A stretch of DNA of 64,000 nt from JAVKEN01 sp040221415 (GCA_040221415.1 JAVKEN010000014.1:1-64000); one strand, 5' to 3'; counted from the stretch's first letter, positions 16,088 to 24,279 are shown. The notes: generated by a model not told the origin, from the sequence alone. Translations and numbers: made by a program.

Positions 16088-16636
16088 TTATTCAATAATA
16101 TCCATGCTTGTGCCTTTTGCACCTTTTCCAAATACTTCATTTGGATTAGGAAAATCATTTTCCTTGAAATCAGATAAATAAGCAGCTGCTGGGATGGGGT
16201 CCTCTACTGCTGATCTTGAATCTTCCGCACCTCCTGCACCCCAAGACCAGCCGTCATCACTATCTCCCGCTACTTCAGACTTAGAGTCATCAAAAAAACT
16301 TGCACTACTTGACCCAGAGTCTTCTGAAGCTTCGTAGCCCTCTCCGAGATCTTCTGCATCCCTAGGCAAACTCTCTCCCGTGACTATTGCTGCTCCATAT
16401 ACATCGATTGGATCTGGAAAACCTAACTTTGAAGGGGATGCTATATTCTCTGCTTTCCTTTTTGCAGCTTGATCTGCTTCAAATACTCGTTGTCTTTCAG
16501 GATCGCCATATCTAACTGTCATAGCAATTCCTCCACAATCCGGATCATCATTTAGACTTGTATCTAAGCTAAATAGATTTTCTGGATTAAATCCAGGTCT
16601 ACGCAAATATAATGGTGGTCTATCGCTAGCTGACAT
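16088..16636 (-). CDS. MSAS-type acidic protein, 182 aa
   Basis: Starts MSASDRPPLYLRRPGF, related to the MSGG openings. A repeated motif is visible: PNPNEVFGKGAK near the C-terminus and FPDPIDVYGAAI near residue 75 both follow an F-P-(N/D)-P-x-(E/D)-V-(F/Y)-G pattern, so the protein has at least two copies of a short element. The middle is Ser- and Asp-rich (SEDSGSSSASFFDDSKSE). No family is recognised. Confidence 0.65.
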   Translation of the reverse strand: MSASDRPPLYLRRPGFNPENLFSLDTSLNDDPDCGGIAMTVRYGDPERQRVFEADQAAKRKAENIASPSKLGFPDPIDVYGAAIVTGESLPRDAEDLGEGYEASEDSGSSSASFFDDSKSEVAGDSDDGWSWGAGGAEDSRSAVEDPIPAAAYLSDFKENDFPNPNEVFGKGAKGTSMDIIE

Positions 16637-16730
16637 ATTTCATCTATTCTTCTTGAGAGTTAAGAAGATATAGTTAATAAAAATAGCTTAGAAAATCAAC
16701 TATAAAAAACCTCCTAAAAAGAATTACTGG

Positions 16731-17453
16731 TTAAGATATAACGCAGCAACCGCTGCCTTTACCTTTGCCTTCTCTTTTTGCTTTGCGAGAGCTTTCACGA
16801 TCTTCCCATGACGTGCTACTTACTCTCGATCTATCTTTTCTTTCAAGACTTTCTTTTAAAGCAGAAATGTAACGCAGATTTCTAGGAGTCTTATTTTGCC
16901 CATAATTTATACGACCACCATACGATATAAGCAGCTTACTAATTTCTCTATTGGTTTTTTTACGCTCAGGGTCATTTCTTACTGAATCAAAATCTCGTGC
17001 AGCTATTGAAAAATCAAGAGGCGTATTTCCTGCGGCATCTTGTAGGTTAACACTTGCACCATAGGTCAGCAAAGTTTTCACCATAGCTAAATCTCTATTC
17101 CTGGCAGCAGTAGCAAGCGGTGTACTGCCATGTTCTGGAGATAAAAAATCAACCTCTGCGCCACTTATCAGCAAAAACTCTACCTCTCTCTTGTCACCTC
17201 GATCTACAGCTAAATAAAGTTTTTTGCTTTGCCTATTTCTCTCTGAAGAAGGGCGAACTGAAGATAGTTCATAGGTTTTAGCAAAAGGGTGCGCTGCTCT
17301 TTCTTTAGCAACAGCAGCAGTTGGAAATGCACCTTCTCCTAAATCTACTTTGTGATCTTCTTCTGTCTTTAAATAGCCTTCTGTCACCATTTCTTCTTCA
17401 ATAGATGGCAAGACTTGTACTTGTTTAGTTCTGCGTTTTCGAGGCATAAACAT
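16731..17453 (-). CDS. Ankyrin-repeat protein with Ras-like C-terminal tail (CCVIS)
   Basis: A 240-aa protein with about three to four ankyrin repeats at residues 75-195 (LYLAVDRGDKREVEFLL, GSTPLATAARNRDLAMVKTLL, GNTPLDFSIAARDF, ISKLLISYGG). Ankyrin repeats bind other proteins and are common in rickettsial host-directed proteins. After the repeats comes a basic stretch (RESSRKAKREGKGKG), then the terminal CCVIS. CVIS is a CaaX-type box next to a second cysteine and basic residues, the layout of prenylated Ras-type tails. The start may be the ATG at 17453 or the one two codons later (MPRKRR). A degenerate CtrA-like arrangement is visible upstream. Confidence 0.8.
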   Translation of the reverse strand: MFMPRKRRTKQVQVLPSIEEEMVTEGYLKTEEDHKVDLGEGAFPTAAVAKERAAHPFAKTYELSSVRPSSERNRQSKKLYLAVDRGDKREVEFLLISGAEVDFLSPEHGSTPLATAARNRDLAMVKTLLTYGASVNLQDAAGNTPLDFSIAARDFDSVRNDPERKKTNREISKLLISYGGRINYGQNKTPRNLRYISALKESLERKDRSRVSSTSWEDRESSRKAKREGKGKGSGCCVIS

Positions 17454-17564
17454 TTCACATCAACTATCCTATATTTAATAGTAGCAAAGAATTTTGCTTT
17501 TAGCATTAAAACTTGGATCTTTAGTTTTTGATTATTTTAACGGCTAATCGTATGGAGAGTTGGC

Positions 17565-17755
17565 AATGGACTCCGGGTCGGACGTCCTCCTCTCCTCTAC
17601 GTCATCCTGGCGAATGCCAGGATCCACTACATTCATCGTGAGGATAGATGGACCCTGAATCAAGTTCAGGGTGACGTATGGGGGCGGTTCAGGGTGACGT
17701 CCGGGGATGTAGATAGTGGCAATGGATTCCCAGTCAAGCCGGGTATGACAACCAG
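17565..17755. repeat. REP-like palindromic repeat cluster
   Basis: This gap contains GTCATCCTGGCGAATGCCAG (17601-17620), the palindrome GACCCTGAATCAAGTTCAGGGT (17651-17672) and degenerate GGGTCAAG-type units at 17574-17586 and 17725-17748. It is a near copy of 11943-12016 over about 75 bases. An open frame through it is an artefact. Confidence 0.8.
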
Positions 17756-17758
17756 ACA

Positions 17759-17787
17759 TAAAAAAGCCCGAGCTTACTCAGGGCTTT
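17759..17787 (-). terminator. Rho-independent terminator of the coiled-coil gene
   Basis: AAAGCCC and GGGCTTT (17763-17769 and 17781-17787) form a stem. On the minus strand it is followed by a T-run (GGGCTTTTTTATG), 55 bases after the stop of the 188-aa gene. Confidence 0.8.
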
Positions 17788-17850
17788 AGACGTAATTCTT
17801 GTATCTTATGTTTTTACAATAACACAGCAAAAGAGATAGGTTAATACCCC
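17785..17850. repeat. 66-base element, copy 1 (3' end of the coiled-coil gene)
   Basis: This stretch, covering the terminator edge, 3' untranslated region and last codons of the 188-aa gene, recurs at 22616-22681 with about nine mismatches by eye. Both copies lie next to REP-like repeats. Confidence 0.7.
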
Positions 17851-18407
17851 TCTTCACCTCCTCCCGAAGAAGAATGAAAGTGATCGCCAGTGGCTTTTAT
17901 ATCATCCCAAATATCATCTACATCCTTTTGCAGCTTTGCCGTCCTTTCTTCCTCTTCTCTTCTTCCCTCTTCTTGCTGTTTTATTGCTGCCCTCCGTTCT
18001 TCTTCCTCCTCTTCGAATATTCTTTTTAAATATTCTTCCTCTTCTGTTTTCGCTTTTGCTCTTCGCGCTCTTTCTTTTTCAAGAACTTCTTCCCAAATGT
18101 CTGGATATACTTCACCAAACAAATGATAAACTAAGGGTGTTGCCGCTATGTCCATAACTTCATATAAATCAATAGCTGCAACAAGATAATTCAGTAATTC
18201 ATCGATACTTACTCTGTCATTGCCTAATATTTCTTTATTTTCCTCTATAATCAGTTCAATTCTTTCTTTTATTCTTTCTATAACCTTATTAATTGCCTTA
18301 TTTTCTTCAGCGATTTCTGCTATAATTCTTTCAACAAAAACATCCATTGCTGTGACACGGTCTAACCCCTCTGTTACAAAACCAAGCCGAAAATCGCCAA
18401 AAGACAT
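17841..18407 (-). CDS. Hypothetical coiled-coil protein, 188 aa
   Basis: Starts MSFGDFRLGFVTEG. Residues 25-70 are a charged helix (NKVIERIKERIELIIEENKE). Residues 105-165 are a long Glu/Arg-rich coiled coil (EKERARRAKAKTEEEEYL onward). The end is a short Ser/Gly tail (SSSGGGEEGY). No signal peptide or family is recognised. The 3' untranslated region is partly duplicated near 22.6 kb. It probably follows the MSAGE-type membrane gene in the same transcript (45-base gap). Confidence 0.65.
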   Translation of the reverse strand: MSFGDFRLGFVTEGLDRVTAMDVFVERIIAEIAEENKAINKVIERIKERIELIIEENKEILGNDRVSIDELLNYLVAAIDLYEVMDIAATPLVYHLFGEVYPDIWEEVLEKERARRAKAKTEEEEYLKRIFEEEEEERRAAIKQQEEGRREEEERTAKLQKDVDDIWDDIKATGDHFHSSSGGGEEGY

Positions 18408-18452
18408 ATCTTTTTCTCCATTATAAACAATTAATATATTGCGTTAAAAATT

Positions 18453-19040
18453 TTAACCGCCTTCTTCGCTAAAGAAATGTTCGATTACACCGCTAATTTC
18501 ACTTTTGTAGTAATAAGCAATTCCTACGCTGACCACCGTGAATGAGACGCCTGCTACTGCTAAAGCTACTATATCTAAAGTATCTAGGCCTGCTGATCCA
18601 GCTTCACTTTCTGCTTTTGATTGGAACTCCTCAATTTTTGAACTGTAATATGATCCAAAAGATTCAAGAATGAACTCTTTTAAATTTACGTTCTCATTCT
18701 TGCAAACAACTTCAAAAATAATCTCTGCTAGCTCATTTCTATCAATCAACTCTAGATAAGGTAAATTCTCATTTGATTCTATAATGTTATCAATTTCCCT
18801 ATCTATGTTGATTCTGATATCAAAAAGCTCACCACTCCTGGAGGGAACTTCACCGCCTTTTATTCTTTGAGCTGACCTTACAAACTCTTCAACAAATACA
18901 TCGTCTAAAGTATCTATATCTAATATGTCTTTTTCTCTACAAAGCGCATACGGATAAGGCATTAGATTAGCCATTTCTAATGGATCATGAGTAATTCCAT
19001 CAGCTCGCATTGAGCTGTCATAAAATTCTCCTGCTGACAT
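18453..19040 (-). CDS. MSAGE-type protein with C-terminal membrane anchor, 195 aa
   Basis: Starts MSAGEFYDSSMRAD, close to the MSxxE signature. The body is acidic and helical. One transmembrane segment lies near the C-terminus (LDIVALAVAGVSFTVVSVG, about 150-175), followed by a short tail (FSEEGG). This tail-anchored layout could place the N-terminal domain in the cytoplasm or, if secreted, at a host membrane; the sequence does not decide. No family is recognised. Confidence 0.65.
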   Translation of the reverse strand: MSAGEFYDSSMRADGITHDPLEMANLMPYPYALCREKDILDIDTLDDVFVEEFVRSAQRIKGGEVPSRSGELFDIRINIDREIDNIIESNENLPYLELIDRNELAEIIFEVVCKNENVNLKEFILESFGSYYSSKIEEFQSKAESEAGSAGLDTLDIVALAVAGVSFTVVSVGIAYYYKSEISGVIEHFFSEEGG

Positions 19041-19104
19041 ACATTTCTCTTCATTTTCAATAATTTAAAACTATAATGAAACAAGAAAAAGTAAAGCATC
19101 AATT

Positions 19105-19437
19105 ATGGCTAAAACAGCTTATTGCGAATATATCGAAGAATTACTCTCACCTTATGGAGATATAAAAATCAAAGCTATGTTTGGCGGTTACGGCATTTAC
19201 ATGAATGGCGTCATCGTTGGAATGATTGCAGATGACGAGCTTTATTTTAAAGTAGATAAATCTAATCAACAGCAATATGAAGATTTAGACTCTGAGCCGT
19301 TTGGTTATGATAAAGACGGTAAAATAGTCAAAATGTCTTATTGGAAAATCCCGCTAGATATTTTAGAAGACGAAGAGCAACTGCCGAAATGGCTTGATCA
19401 ATCTTATCAAATTTCAGTTAAGACCAAGCGTAAATAG
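19105..19437 (+). CDS. TfoX N-terminal domain protein
   Basis: A 110-aa stand-alone TfoX_N domain: the conserved ELLSPYGDIKIKAMFGGYGIY block is followed by DDELYFKVDKSN and SYWKIPLDILED. TfoX/Sxy regulates competence in gamma-proteobacteria, but single-domain relatives are widespread in alphaproteobacteria and their role is not settled. There is no partner C-terminal domain. It converges with the 130-aa gene with no gap. Not a competence regulator on this evidence alone. Confidence 0.85.
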   Translation: MAKTAYCEYIEELLSPYGDIKIKAMFGGYGIYMNGVIVGMIADDELYFKVDKSNQQQYEDLDSEPFGYDKDGKIVKMSYWKIPLDILEDEEQLPKWLDQSYQISVKTKRK

Positions 19438-19830
19438 TTAGTCTAATTCAGAAAAATTGCCAGGCACTATGCCCCAGGCTGGATTGTCGGTGACAAAAAC
19501 CCCACCTTCTTCTTCACCTTCTTTACTTTCTACCATAATGTCTCGGCCTGCGCCTGGTTCAGTTTCATCACTATCGCCTGAACGATGCAAGCATCTTGCA
19601 TCACGCCTTGGATCTATTTCTCTGTATCTAGTTTCCAAGCGGCCTAACTCTATATATAGCTCACCTAACTCAGTACGAGTTTCATTTGTTAGAACCTGAC
19701 TTCTTAATTCTTCGATTCGCTCTCTTACCCAACTAAGAGTCTGGCTTATGCCTAATCTCTGAATCAAAAGATCCATATCTGGAACCTCTAAATCTACTAC
19801 ATCTCTTAATGGGCTGCTGCCACCACTCAT
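19438..19830 (-). CDS. MSGG-type protein, 130 aa
   Basis: Starts MSGGSSPLRDVVDLEV. Residues 20-75 look like one or two helices rich in Arg, Glu and Leu (SWVRERIEELRSQVL, LGELYIELGRLETRYRE), possibly a helical hairpin. The rest is acidic and disordered, ending NPAWGIVPGNFSELD. No family is recognised. It lies directly downstream of the 425-aa MSGG protein on the same strand. Confidence 0.65.
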   Translation of the reverse strand: MSGGSSPLRDVVDLEVPDMDLLIQRLGISQTLSWVRERIEELRSQVLTNETRTELGELYIELGRLETRYREIDPRRDARCLHRSGDSDETEPGAGRDIMVESKEGEEEGGVFVTDNPAWGIVPGNFSELD

Positions 19831-19873
19831 AAAAATAATTTTTAATTAAGCAACTAATATAGCAGATTTAGCC

Positions 19874-21151
19874 CTAAAAATCACTATCGTCATGCTTTCC
19901 TCCCTCTCCCGACATTTTGCCTTCCGCATCTTCTTCTCCATCTGGAGATGGTGGTGAAGGTGTCGGAGTTTCAGGCTTTGTCATTCCAGGTGGAACAACT
20001 GGCGAATCTGGTGACGGGGGATCTCCAAGAATTCCTCCTGGTGAAGGGGAGATACCTCTTTGACCAGCATAAGGAACCGCTCGTACTAGTAAAGCTGGAT
20101 GATCAATTACAACATGTCCGCCAGGTGCCGGGTCTCCAACTGGCGGAGGTGGGAATGGGCTATCAGGAGGAGAAGGCGCAACACCATCTGGCGGATCCAT
20201 ATAATTTGCTAAAGGACTTCCTTTTAATTCACTACTCGAGAGCAAAGGTGGGCTAGGACTAAGACCTCCTGGAAGTGGCGGAGTAGTTTCTGGTTTAACA
20301 AAATCAAAATCCACATATGGATTTTCACTAGCACCAGGAGCAACTCCTATAGTAGGAAACTCTGGCGGTGGATTTGTTTCATCAAATGCCCCACTACGAG
20401 AACGACCTCTCCCACTTGCTGAAAGAACTGGTGGTTCGCCATCTCCTTCACCACCGTATCCTGATGATCCGTCTTCTTCCTCTTTGGTTTTTGGAACAAC
20501 TCCTTCTCTGCAAGCTCTTGGAGGCGGAGGGTCGCCTGCTCTTCTTCTTAATGCATGATCGCGAGTAACCTCGTCTAAAATTTCAGCAAAACCATCTAAA
20601 CCACCCTCACTAACTTTTTCAGTAGATTCAGCTTCTTCTGCGAGTTTAAAGTCGCGCATTTCTTTAAGAATCTCAGAATCTCTGGCTGCATGCGCCTCAT
20701 GCAACTCTGGCTCTGGTGGAGCCTCGGTTGGAGTATGAAAACCATCTTCGTCTTCAATATCTGCTTCTTCTCCAGGATCTTCGCCTTCGACCTCATCCAT
20801 TGGATCTCTTGGTGACTCTGCTGGAACAGCTGGAGGTAGCGGAGTTACTGGACTTGCTGGACTTGCTGGGCCAAATTCATCTTCATCATCAGGCTCAACT
20901 TCACTTCTGGCAGCTCGAGATATTCTAAGAGCTTCACCCTCACCTCCTTCTTCGGTATATTCAGTAAAGCTAACAACAAACTTGCCATCTGGGTTTGTTT
21001 CTTCTTTAACTACTACTGAGCCTCCCGGAGAGTTTGAATCTGAACTTAATGATGGCGAGCCAGATAAAAAAGACCTGGTTCCTGCCATGCCGCCTCGTTC
21101 ACCTGAAACTAAAAATGGATCTAAAGGACCTTTACCACCACCACCACTCAT
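19874..21151 (-). CDS. MSGG-type Pro/Glu-rich disordered protein, 425 aa
   Basis: Start chosen at ATG 21151, giving MSGGGGKGPLDPF; the upstream GTG and ATG lack a better ribosome site. Almost the whole protein is low-complexity: Pro-rich runs (PPSPDSPVVPPG, SPPLLSSSE) between acidic stretches (DEVEGEDPGEEADIEDED). A short ordered patch near residue 45 (NPDGKFVVSFTEYTEEG) resembles the PDG-x-F segment of the 189-aa MSGG protein in the second array. No family is recognised. Pro-rich sequence suggests SH3- or WW-type binding, as inference. Confidence 0.7.
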   Translation of the reverse strand: MSGGGGKGPLDPFLVSGERGGMAGTRSFLSGSPSLSSDSNSPGGSVVVKEETNPDGKFVVSFTEYTEEGGEGEALRISRAARSEVEPDDEDEFGPASPASPVTPLPPAVPAESPRDPMDEVEGEDPGEEADIEDEDGFHTPTEAPPEPELHEAHAARDSEILKEMRDFKLAEEAESTEKVSEGGLDGFAEILDEVTRDHALRRRAGDPPPPRACREGVVPKTKEEEDGSSGYGGEGDGEPPVLSASGRGRSRSGAFDETNPPPEFPTIGVAPGASENPYVDFDFVKPETTPPLPGGLSPSPPLLSSSELKGSPLANYMDPPDGVAPSPPDSPFPPPPVGDPAPGGHVVIDHPALLVRAVPYAGQRGISPSPGGILGDPPSPDSPVVPPGMTKPETPTPSPPSPDGEEDAEGKMSGEGGKHDDSDF

Positions 21152-21190
21152 AATCATCACTCATTTTGTTAGACAGCTCACCTAGATACT

Positions 21191-21222
21191 ATCATCTAAC
21201 AGCAAAATCAAACAATGATTAA
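21191..21222 (-). promoter_or_regulatory. Degenerate CtrA-like box upstream of the 425-aa gene
   Basis: On the minus strand TTAATCATTGTTTGAT (21207-21222) keeps the first half-site, with two changes in the second. GATGAT follows after exactly 10 bases. Weaker than the others and may be chance. Confidence 0.35.
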
Positions 21223-21227
21223 AATGA

Positions 21228-22400
21228 TTAATTTGCTATGCCAAGTAAAGTGCGTTTTTCAGAGTCAGTTAAGAAATCAGCCTTGCTAACTTTATCCCAT
21301 AATTCATTTTGCTTTGAAGAAAGCGCACTAATTTCACTCTTGTTATAACTTAGCTTCAAATTGCGCGAAAAAGATGTAGTAATCCAATTATTAATCGCAT
21401 CAATTGTTTTATCAACCAATGGTAAGATTGTATCCTCCCAGAAGCCAAGACGAGCTTCCAGCATATTATTATAGGTGTTGTCGCCTTTGATTCCAAGCAG
21501 CTGCGGAGGAACTCCAAATGCTAGAGCAATATCTCTGGCTGCTGAATTTTTTGCCTCGGTGAAGTCCATATCCTTCGGAGACAAACTCATTTCCTGCCAA
21601 TGCAAACCACCCTCTAGAAGCAGCGGCCTCCCAGCATGTTGAAATCCTGAAAAGTTGCTGTCGAGCTCGTTACGCAATTTTGCATATTGCTCATCGCTTA
21701 AAAAATGCGGCTTGCCTTCAGCATCACGGACCGTCACCGCTCCGCATGGCTTTGCACCATTTTGTAGTAATGACTGATTCCACGCTGATGCTTGATTGTG
21801 CAAATCAATACTGTATGAGGCTGGCTCCACCAAAGACATTCCATATAAATCATCTGTTGGATTGAAGCTGCGCAAATGCAGAATATCACTCTCGCCAGTT
21901 ATTTGATCAACTGGGTAATACTTCTTGTGATCCTCGGTTTCATAAACATAACCCCGAGGAAGGTTGCTTTTACCTGCCTTTATCGCAACCCTGTCTGGAC
22001 GTAGAAAATGAAGCTCGACTATCTCTTTAGAACTATTGCGGACCGCAAGAATATAAGCGTTCCCAGAAATAATTTTATGGCTGTAAATCGCCTCAAAGAA
22101 CTCTGCCCCACCATATATAGGGTTCGGCTTATGAAGCAAATTCAGCAGCGGATGTGCTTTAATGATTCGATCCTTAGCGTGATCATCATATAGCAACCAG
22201 TCAATGCTGGCAGCTGATTTAGCAATCAAACTTATACAACGATTTGCGATGACATTCTTCTTATAACCTTCGTCAGAGAAATGTAAATAATCGCGGTCGC
22301 TCCAACTGGCTCCGTTTATGTCATAAAAATATGATTGCGAAAAAATATTCTGTTTTTGTTTTATGGTCGATTTTTTAAACCAGTCAAAAATTTGTTTCAT
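21228..22400 (-). CDS. HK97-family phage portal protein
   Basis: Portal subunit, 390 aa, which forms the dodecameric DNA-entry ring of HK97-type heads. Family blocks are clear: the NGASWSDRDYLHFSDEGYKKN start, IVELHFLRPDRVAIKAG, VEPASYSIDLHNQASAWNQ and DIALAFGVPPQLLGIKGDNTYNN. AAGGAGG lies seven bases before ATG. The length is typical. Reading along the minus strand it is first in the order portal, protease, capsid, but about 8 kb of unrelated genes separate it from the protease. No large terminase gene is in the window. Confidence 0.92.
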   Translation of the reverse strand: MKQIFDWFKKSTIKQKQNIFSQSYFYDINGASWSDRDYLHFSDEGYKKNVIANRCISLIAKSAASIDWLLYDDHAKDRIIKAHPLLNLLHKPNPIYGGAEFFEAIYSHKIISGNAYILAVRNSSKEIVELHFLRPDRVAIKAGKSNLPRGYVYETEDHKKYYPVDQITGESDILHLRSFNPTDDLYGMSLVEPASYSIDLHNQASAWNQSLLQNGAKPCGAVTVRDAEGKPHFLSDEQYAKLRNELDSNFSGFQHAGRPLLLEGGLHWQEMSLSPKDMDFTEAKNSAARDIALAFGVPPQLLGIKGDNTYNNMLEARLGFWEDTILPLVDKTIDAINNWITTSFSRNLKLSYNKSEISALSSKQNELWDKVSKADFLTDSEKRTLLGIAN

Positions 22401-22423
22401 TTGATTGCCTCCTTGTGAAAATG

Positions 22424-22870
22424 AAAAATGACCCGGTCAAGCCGGGAATAACGAGCACCTGGGGCGTGGCATGACGACCCCCCCCTATGTCATCCTGGCG
22501 AACGCCAGGATCCATTTATGATTTGCCGTGGGGAAAGGTGGTTATGGGTTCCCGGTCAAGCCCGGAATGACGACACATGGGGTAGCGGCACAACGACAAA
22601 CTGTAGAGCCGGGGTTTTAGACGTAATTCTTGTATCCTATCTTTTTACAATATCATATCAAATCGGATAGGTTAATACCCCCCTAGTAAAGTTTTTGGAT
22701 GCCGGGTCAAGCCCGGAATGACAACTGGGGCGTGGCATGATGTCTCCCTCGCCTATGTCATCCTGGCGAACACCAGGATCCACTGCGACCTTACATACGG
22801 ATAGGTGGTTATGGATGCCGGGTCAAGCCCGGAATGATGACTGGGGCGTGGTATGACATCTCTATTACGC
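22424..22870. repeat. REP-like repeat array in a 500-base gene-free gap
   Basis: Units present: GGTCAAGCCGGGAATAACG (from 22435), TCATCCTGGCGAACGCCAGG (22490-22509), GGTCAAGCCCGGAATGACG (from 22553), GGGTCAAGCCCGGAATGAC (from 22704), TCATCCTGGCGAACACCAGG (22759-22778) and GGGTCAAGCCCGGAATGAT (from 22820). A GGGGCGTGGCATGA block occurs three times (22452, 22728 and, with one change, 22843). The order indicates tandem duplication of a composite unit. Such units are common in alphaproteobacterial intergenic DNA. Confidence 0.85.
22616..22681. repeat. 66-base element, copy 2 (orphan)
   Basis: About 85 percent identical by eye to 17785-17850, the 3' end of the 188-aa coiled-coil gene, including the complement of its stop codon. 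No matching coding sequence remains here, so this is a gene remnant or a separate mobile element flanked by REP-like units. Confidence 0.7.
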
Positions 22871-22901
22871 AGACTCAGAAGTGATATTATAATGAATCAG
22901 C

Positions 22902-23264
22902 TTAAGCTAAAAGTTGCACATCAACTGAACCAAGTAGTATTTGTTCAGGGTAACACTGATTATTATCAGGCTTAACTTCTTCAGAAGTCGGGCTTATGCA
23001 TTCTGAAAGTTTATGAAAATCTAAATAGGCTAAATATAAAGAAGTACCGAGATATGCTGTCAGCAATGCAACCAAAGATAAACCGATAATTAAGTTATCA
23101 TTATCTTGCTCATCAACCATTATTGGTGTCCTAGCTGGCGATGCCACAGGAGAAAGCATATCTAGAACAGGACTAAAAACTTGAAGTGCAGGAGTAAATA
23201 TATCACCTAACGAAGCTGGAGACGCACCTATCCCTCGAAGGCGTATTGGAGTTAAATTCACCAT
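22902..23264 (-). CDS. Hypothetical single-span membrane protein, 120 aa
   Basis: Good ribosome site (AAGAGGTAGC before ATG). Residues 1-55 are Pro/Ser-rich (ASPASLGDIFTPALQVF, LSPVASPARTPI). One transmembrane segment follows at about 58-80 (IIGLSLVALLTAYLGTSLY), then a short tail with two cysteines. No signal peptide is seen upstream of the anchor. No family is recognised. It diverges from the ankyrin gene. Confidence 0.6.
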   Translation of the reverse strand: MVNLTPIRLRGIGASPASLGDIFTPALQVFSPVLDMLSPVASPARTPIMVDEQDNDNLIIGLSLVALLTAYLGTSLYLAYLDFHKLSECISPTSEEVKPDNNQCYPEQILLGSVDVQLLA

Positions 23265-23359
23265 GCTACCTCTTAAAAGGTTATATTTTCAGACTATACC
23301 CACCATAAATAAAGTCAACTTCTATTAAATTAAAAAAATTTAAAAAAAATCATTTTATC

Positions 23360-23391
23360 TTAACCTATTCTTAACGATTCCCACCTACAAT
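23360..23391 (+). promoter_or_regulatory. CtrA-like box with -10, upstream of the ankyrin gene
   Basis: TTAACCTATTCTTAAC (23360-23375) is an exact TTAA-N7-TTAAC site. TACAAT follows after exactly 10 bases (23386-23391), 27 bases before the start codon. The same TACAAT and spacing precede the 346-aa ankyrin gene at 48.7 kb. Confidence 0.7.
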
Positions 23392-23418
23392 TTAACTAAA
23401 GGTTGAAAGGTTTTATTG

Positions 23419-24246
23419 ATGACAATCCACAAAGGCGAACTTTTAAATCAGGATATGCTACAAGCTGCAGCTGGTGGTGACATTGAGTCTGTCCGCAATT
23501 TGCTGCAGTCTGGAGCATGCCCAAATGCCGTCGATAACTCTGGAAAAACCGCTCTGCATTACGCAGCCTTAAATGGTAATGACTTGCTCACGGATATTCT
23601 AGTTGAGTCTGGAGCGAATATTGAACAAGGAATTGTTCAGTTCACTGACCTTGGTCCAGAAATGACCGAGCTTACACCCGTTGAACAAGCAGCCTGGAAT
23701 GGTCAATTGCACATCATCGAAAAGCTAGTCGCTTATGGTGCTGACCTTGATACTTGTGACGAACTTTCGAATACATTATTAATGCGAGCAATTTCTTTTG
23801 GCCATAATGCTCTTGCTGCTAAACTTATTGAACTTGGCGCCGACTTAAATGCCAAAAACTTTCTTGGAAGAACCGCCCTACATATTGCAGTTGAACAAAC
23901 AAATAGAGAATTAACAAAACTTCTTATAGAAAAAGGTGCTAAGACTGTTCCTGACTATCAAGAGCAAACGCCTTTATCTTTGGGTGAGAAAAATGGCTTC
24001 GATATTTTAATTACTAAAACTCAAAAAGATTTGATAATTAAAAGAACTACAATGATTCTAAATAAAATATTCAAAGCTGCTGGTGAAGAAGATGCATTCG
24101 AAATTAATGTAATTGAAAAAAACATTGCACAGGATTCTTCTGATAAAAAAACCGTCAATGAGAAAAAAGCTTCTCATAAAAAATCTAAGGATAAGAACGA
24201 TTCTAGCAAAATTACAAACACTACTTCAACTAGCAGAACTCAGTAA
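23419..24246 (+). CDS. Ankyrin-repeat protein, 275 aa
   Basis: ATG 23419 is preferred to the upstream TTG; AAAGG lies ahead of it. About five ankyrin repeats span residues 10-190 (GKTALHYAALNGNDLLTDIL, TPVEQAAWNGQLHIIEKL, NTLLMRAISFGHNALAAKL, GRTALHIAVEQTNRELTKLL, TPLSLGEKNGFDILI). The C-terminus (200-275) is Lys/Ser-rich and disordered. It has no signal peptide or membrane segment. Ankyrin proteins of Rickettsiales often act inside the host after secretion; that is inference here. A CtrA-like promoter is directly upstream. Confidence 0.88.
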   Translation: MTIHKGELLNQDMLQAAAGGDIESVRNLLQSGACPNAVDNSGKTALHYAALNGNDLLTDILVESGANIEQGIVQFTDLGPEMTELTPVEQAAWNGQLHIIEKLVAYGADLDTCDELSNTLLMRAISFGHNALAAKLIELGADLNAKNFLGRTALHIAVEQTNRELTKLLIEKGAKTVPDYQEQTPLSLGEKNGFDILITKTQKDLIIKRTTMILNKIFKAAGEEDAFEINVIEKNIAQDSSDKKTVNEKKASHKKSKDKNDSSKITNTTSTSRTQ

Positions 24247-24279
24247 ACTATTAAAAATACTTCAAGGGGTATTAACAAA

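Noticed and set aside
17544..17759. 71-codon ORF (MSGCHTRLDW start) on the minus strand
   Set aside because: It lies entirely inside REP-like repeats, the peptide is the usual translation of such repeats (VTLNLIQGP, DPGIRQDD), and the MSG start is coincidental.
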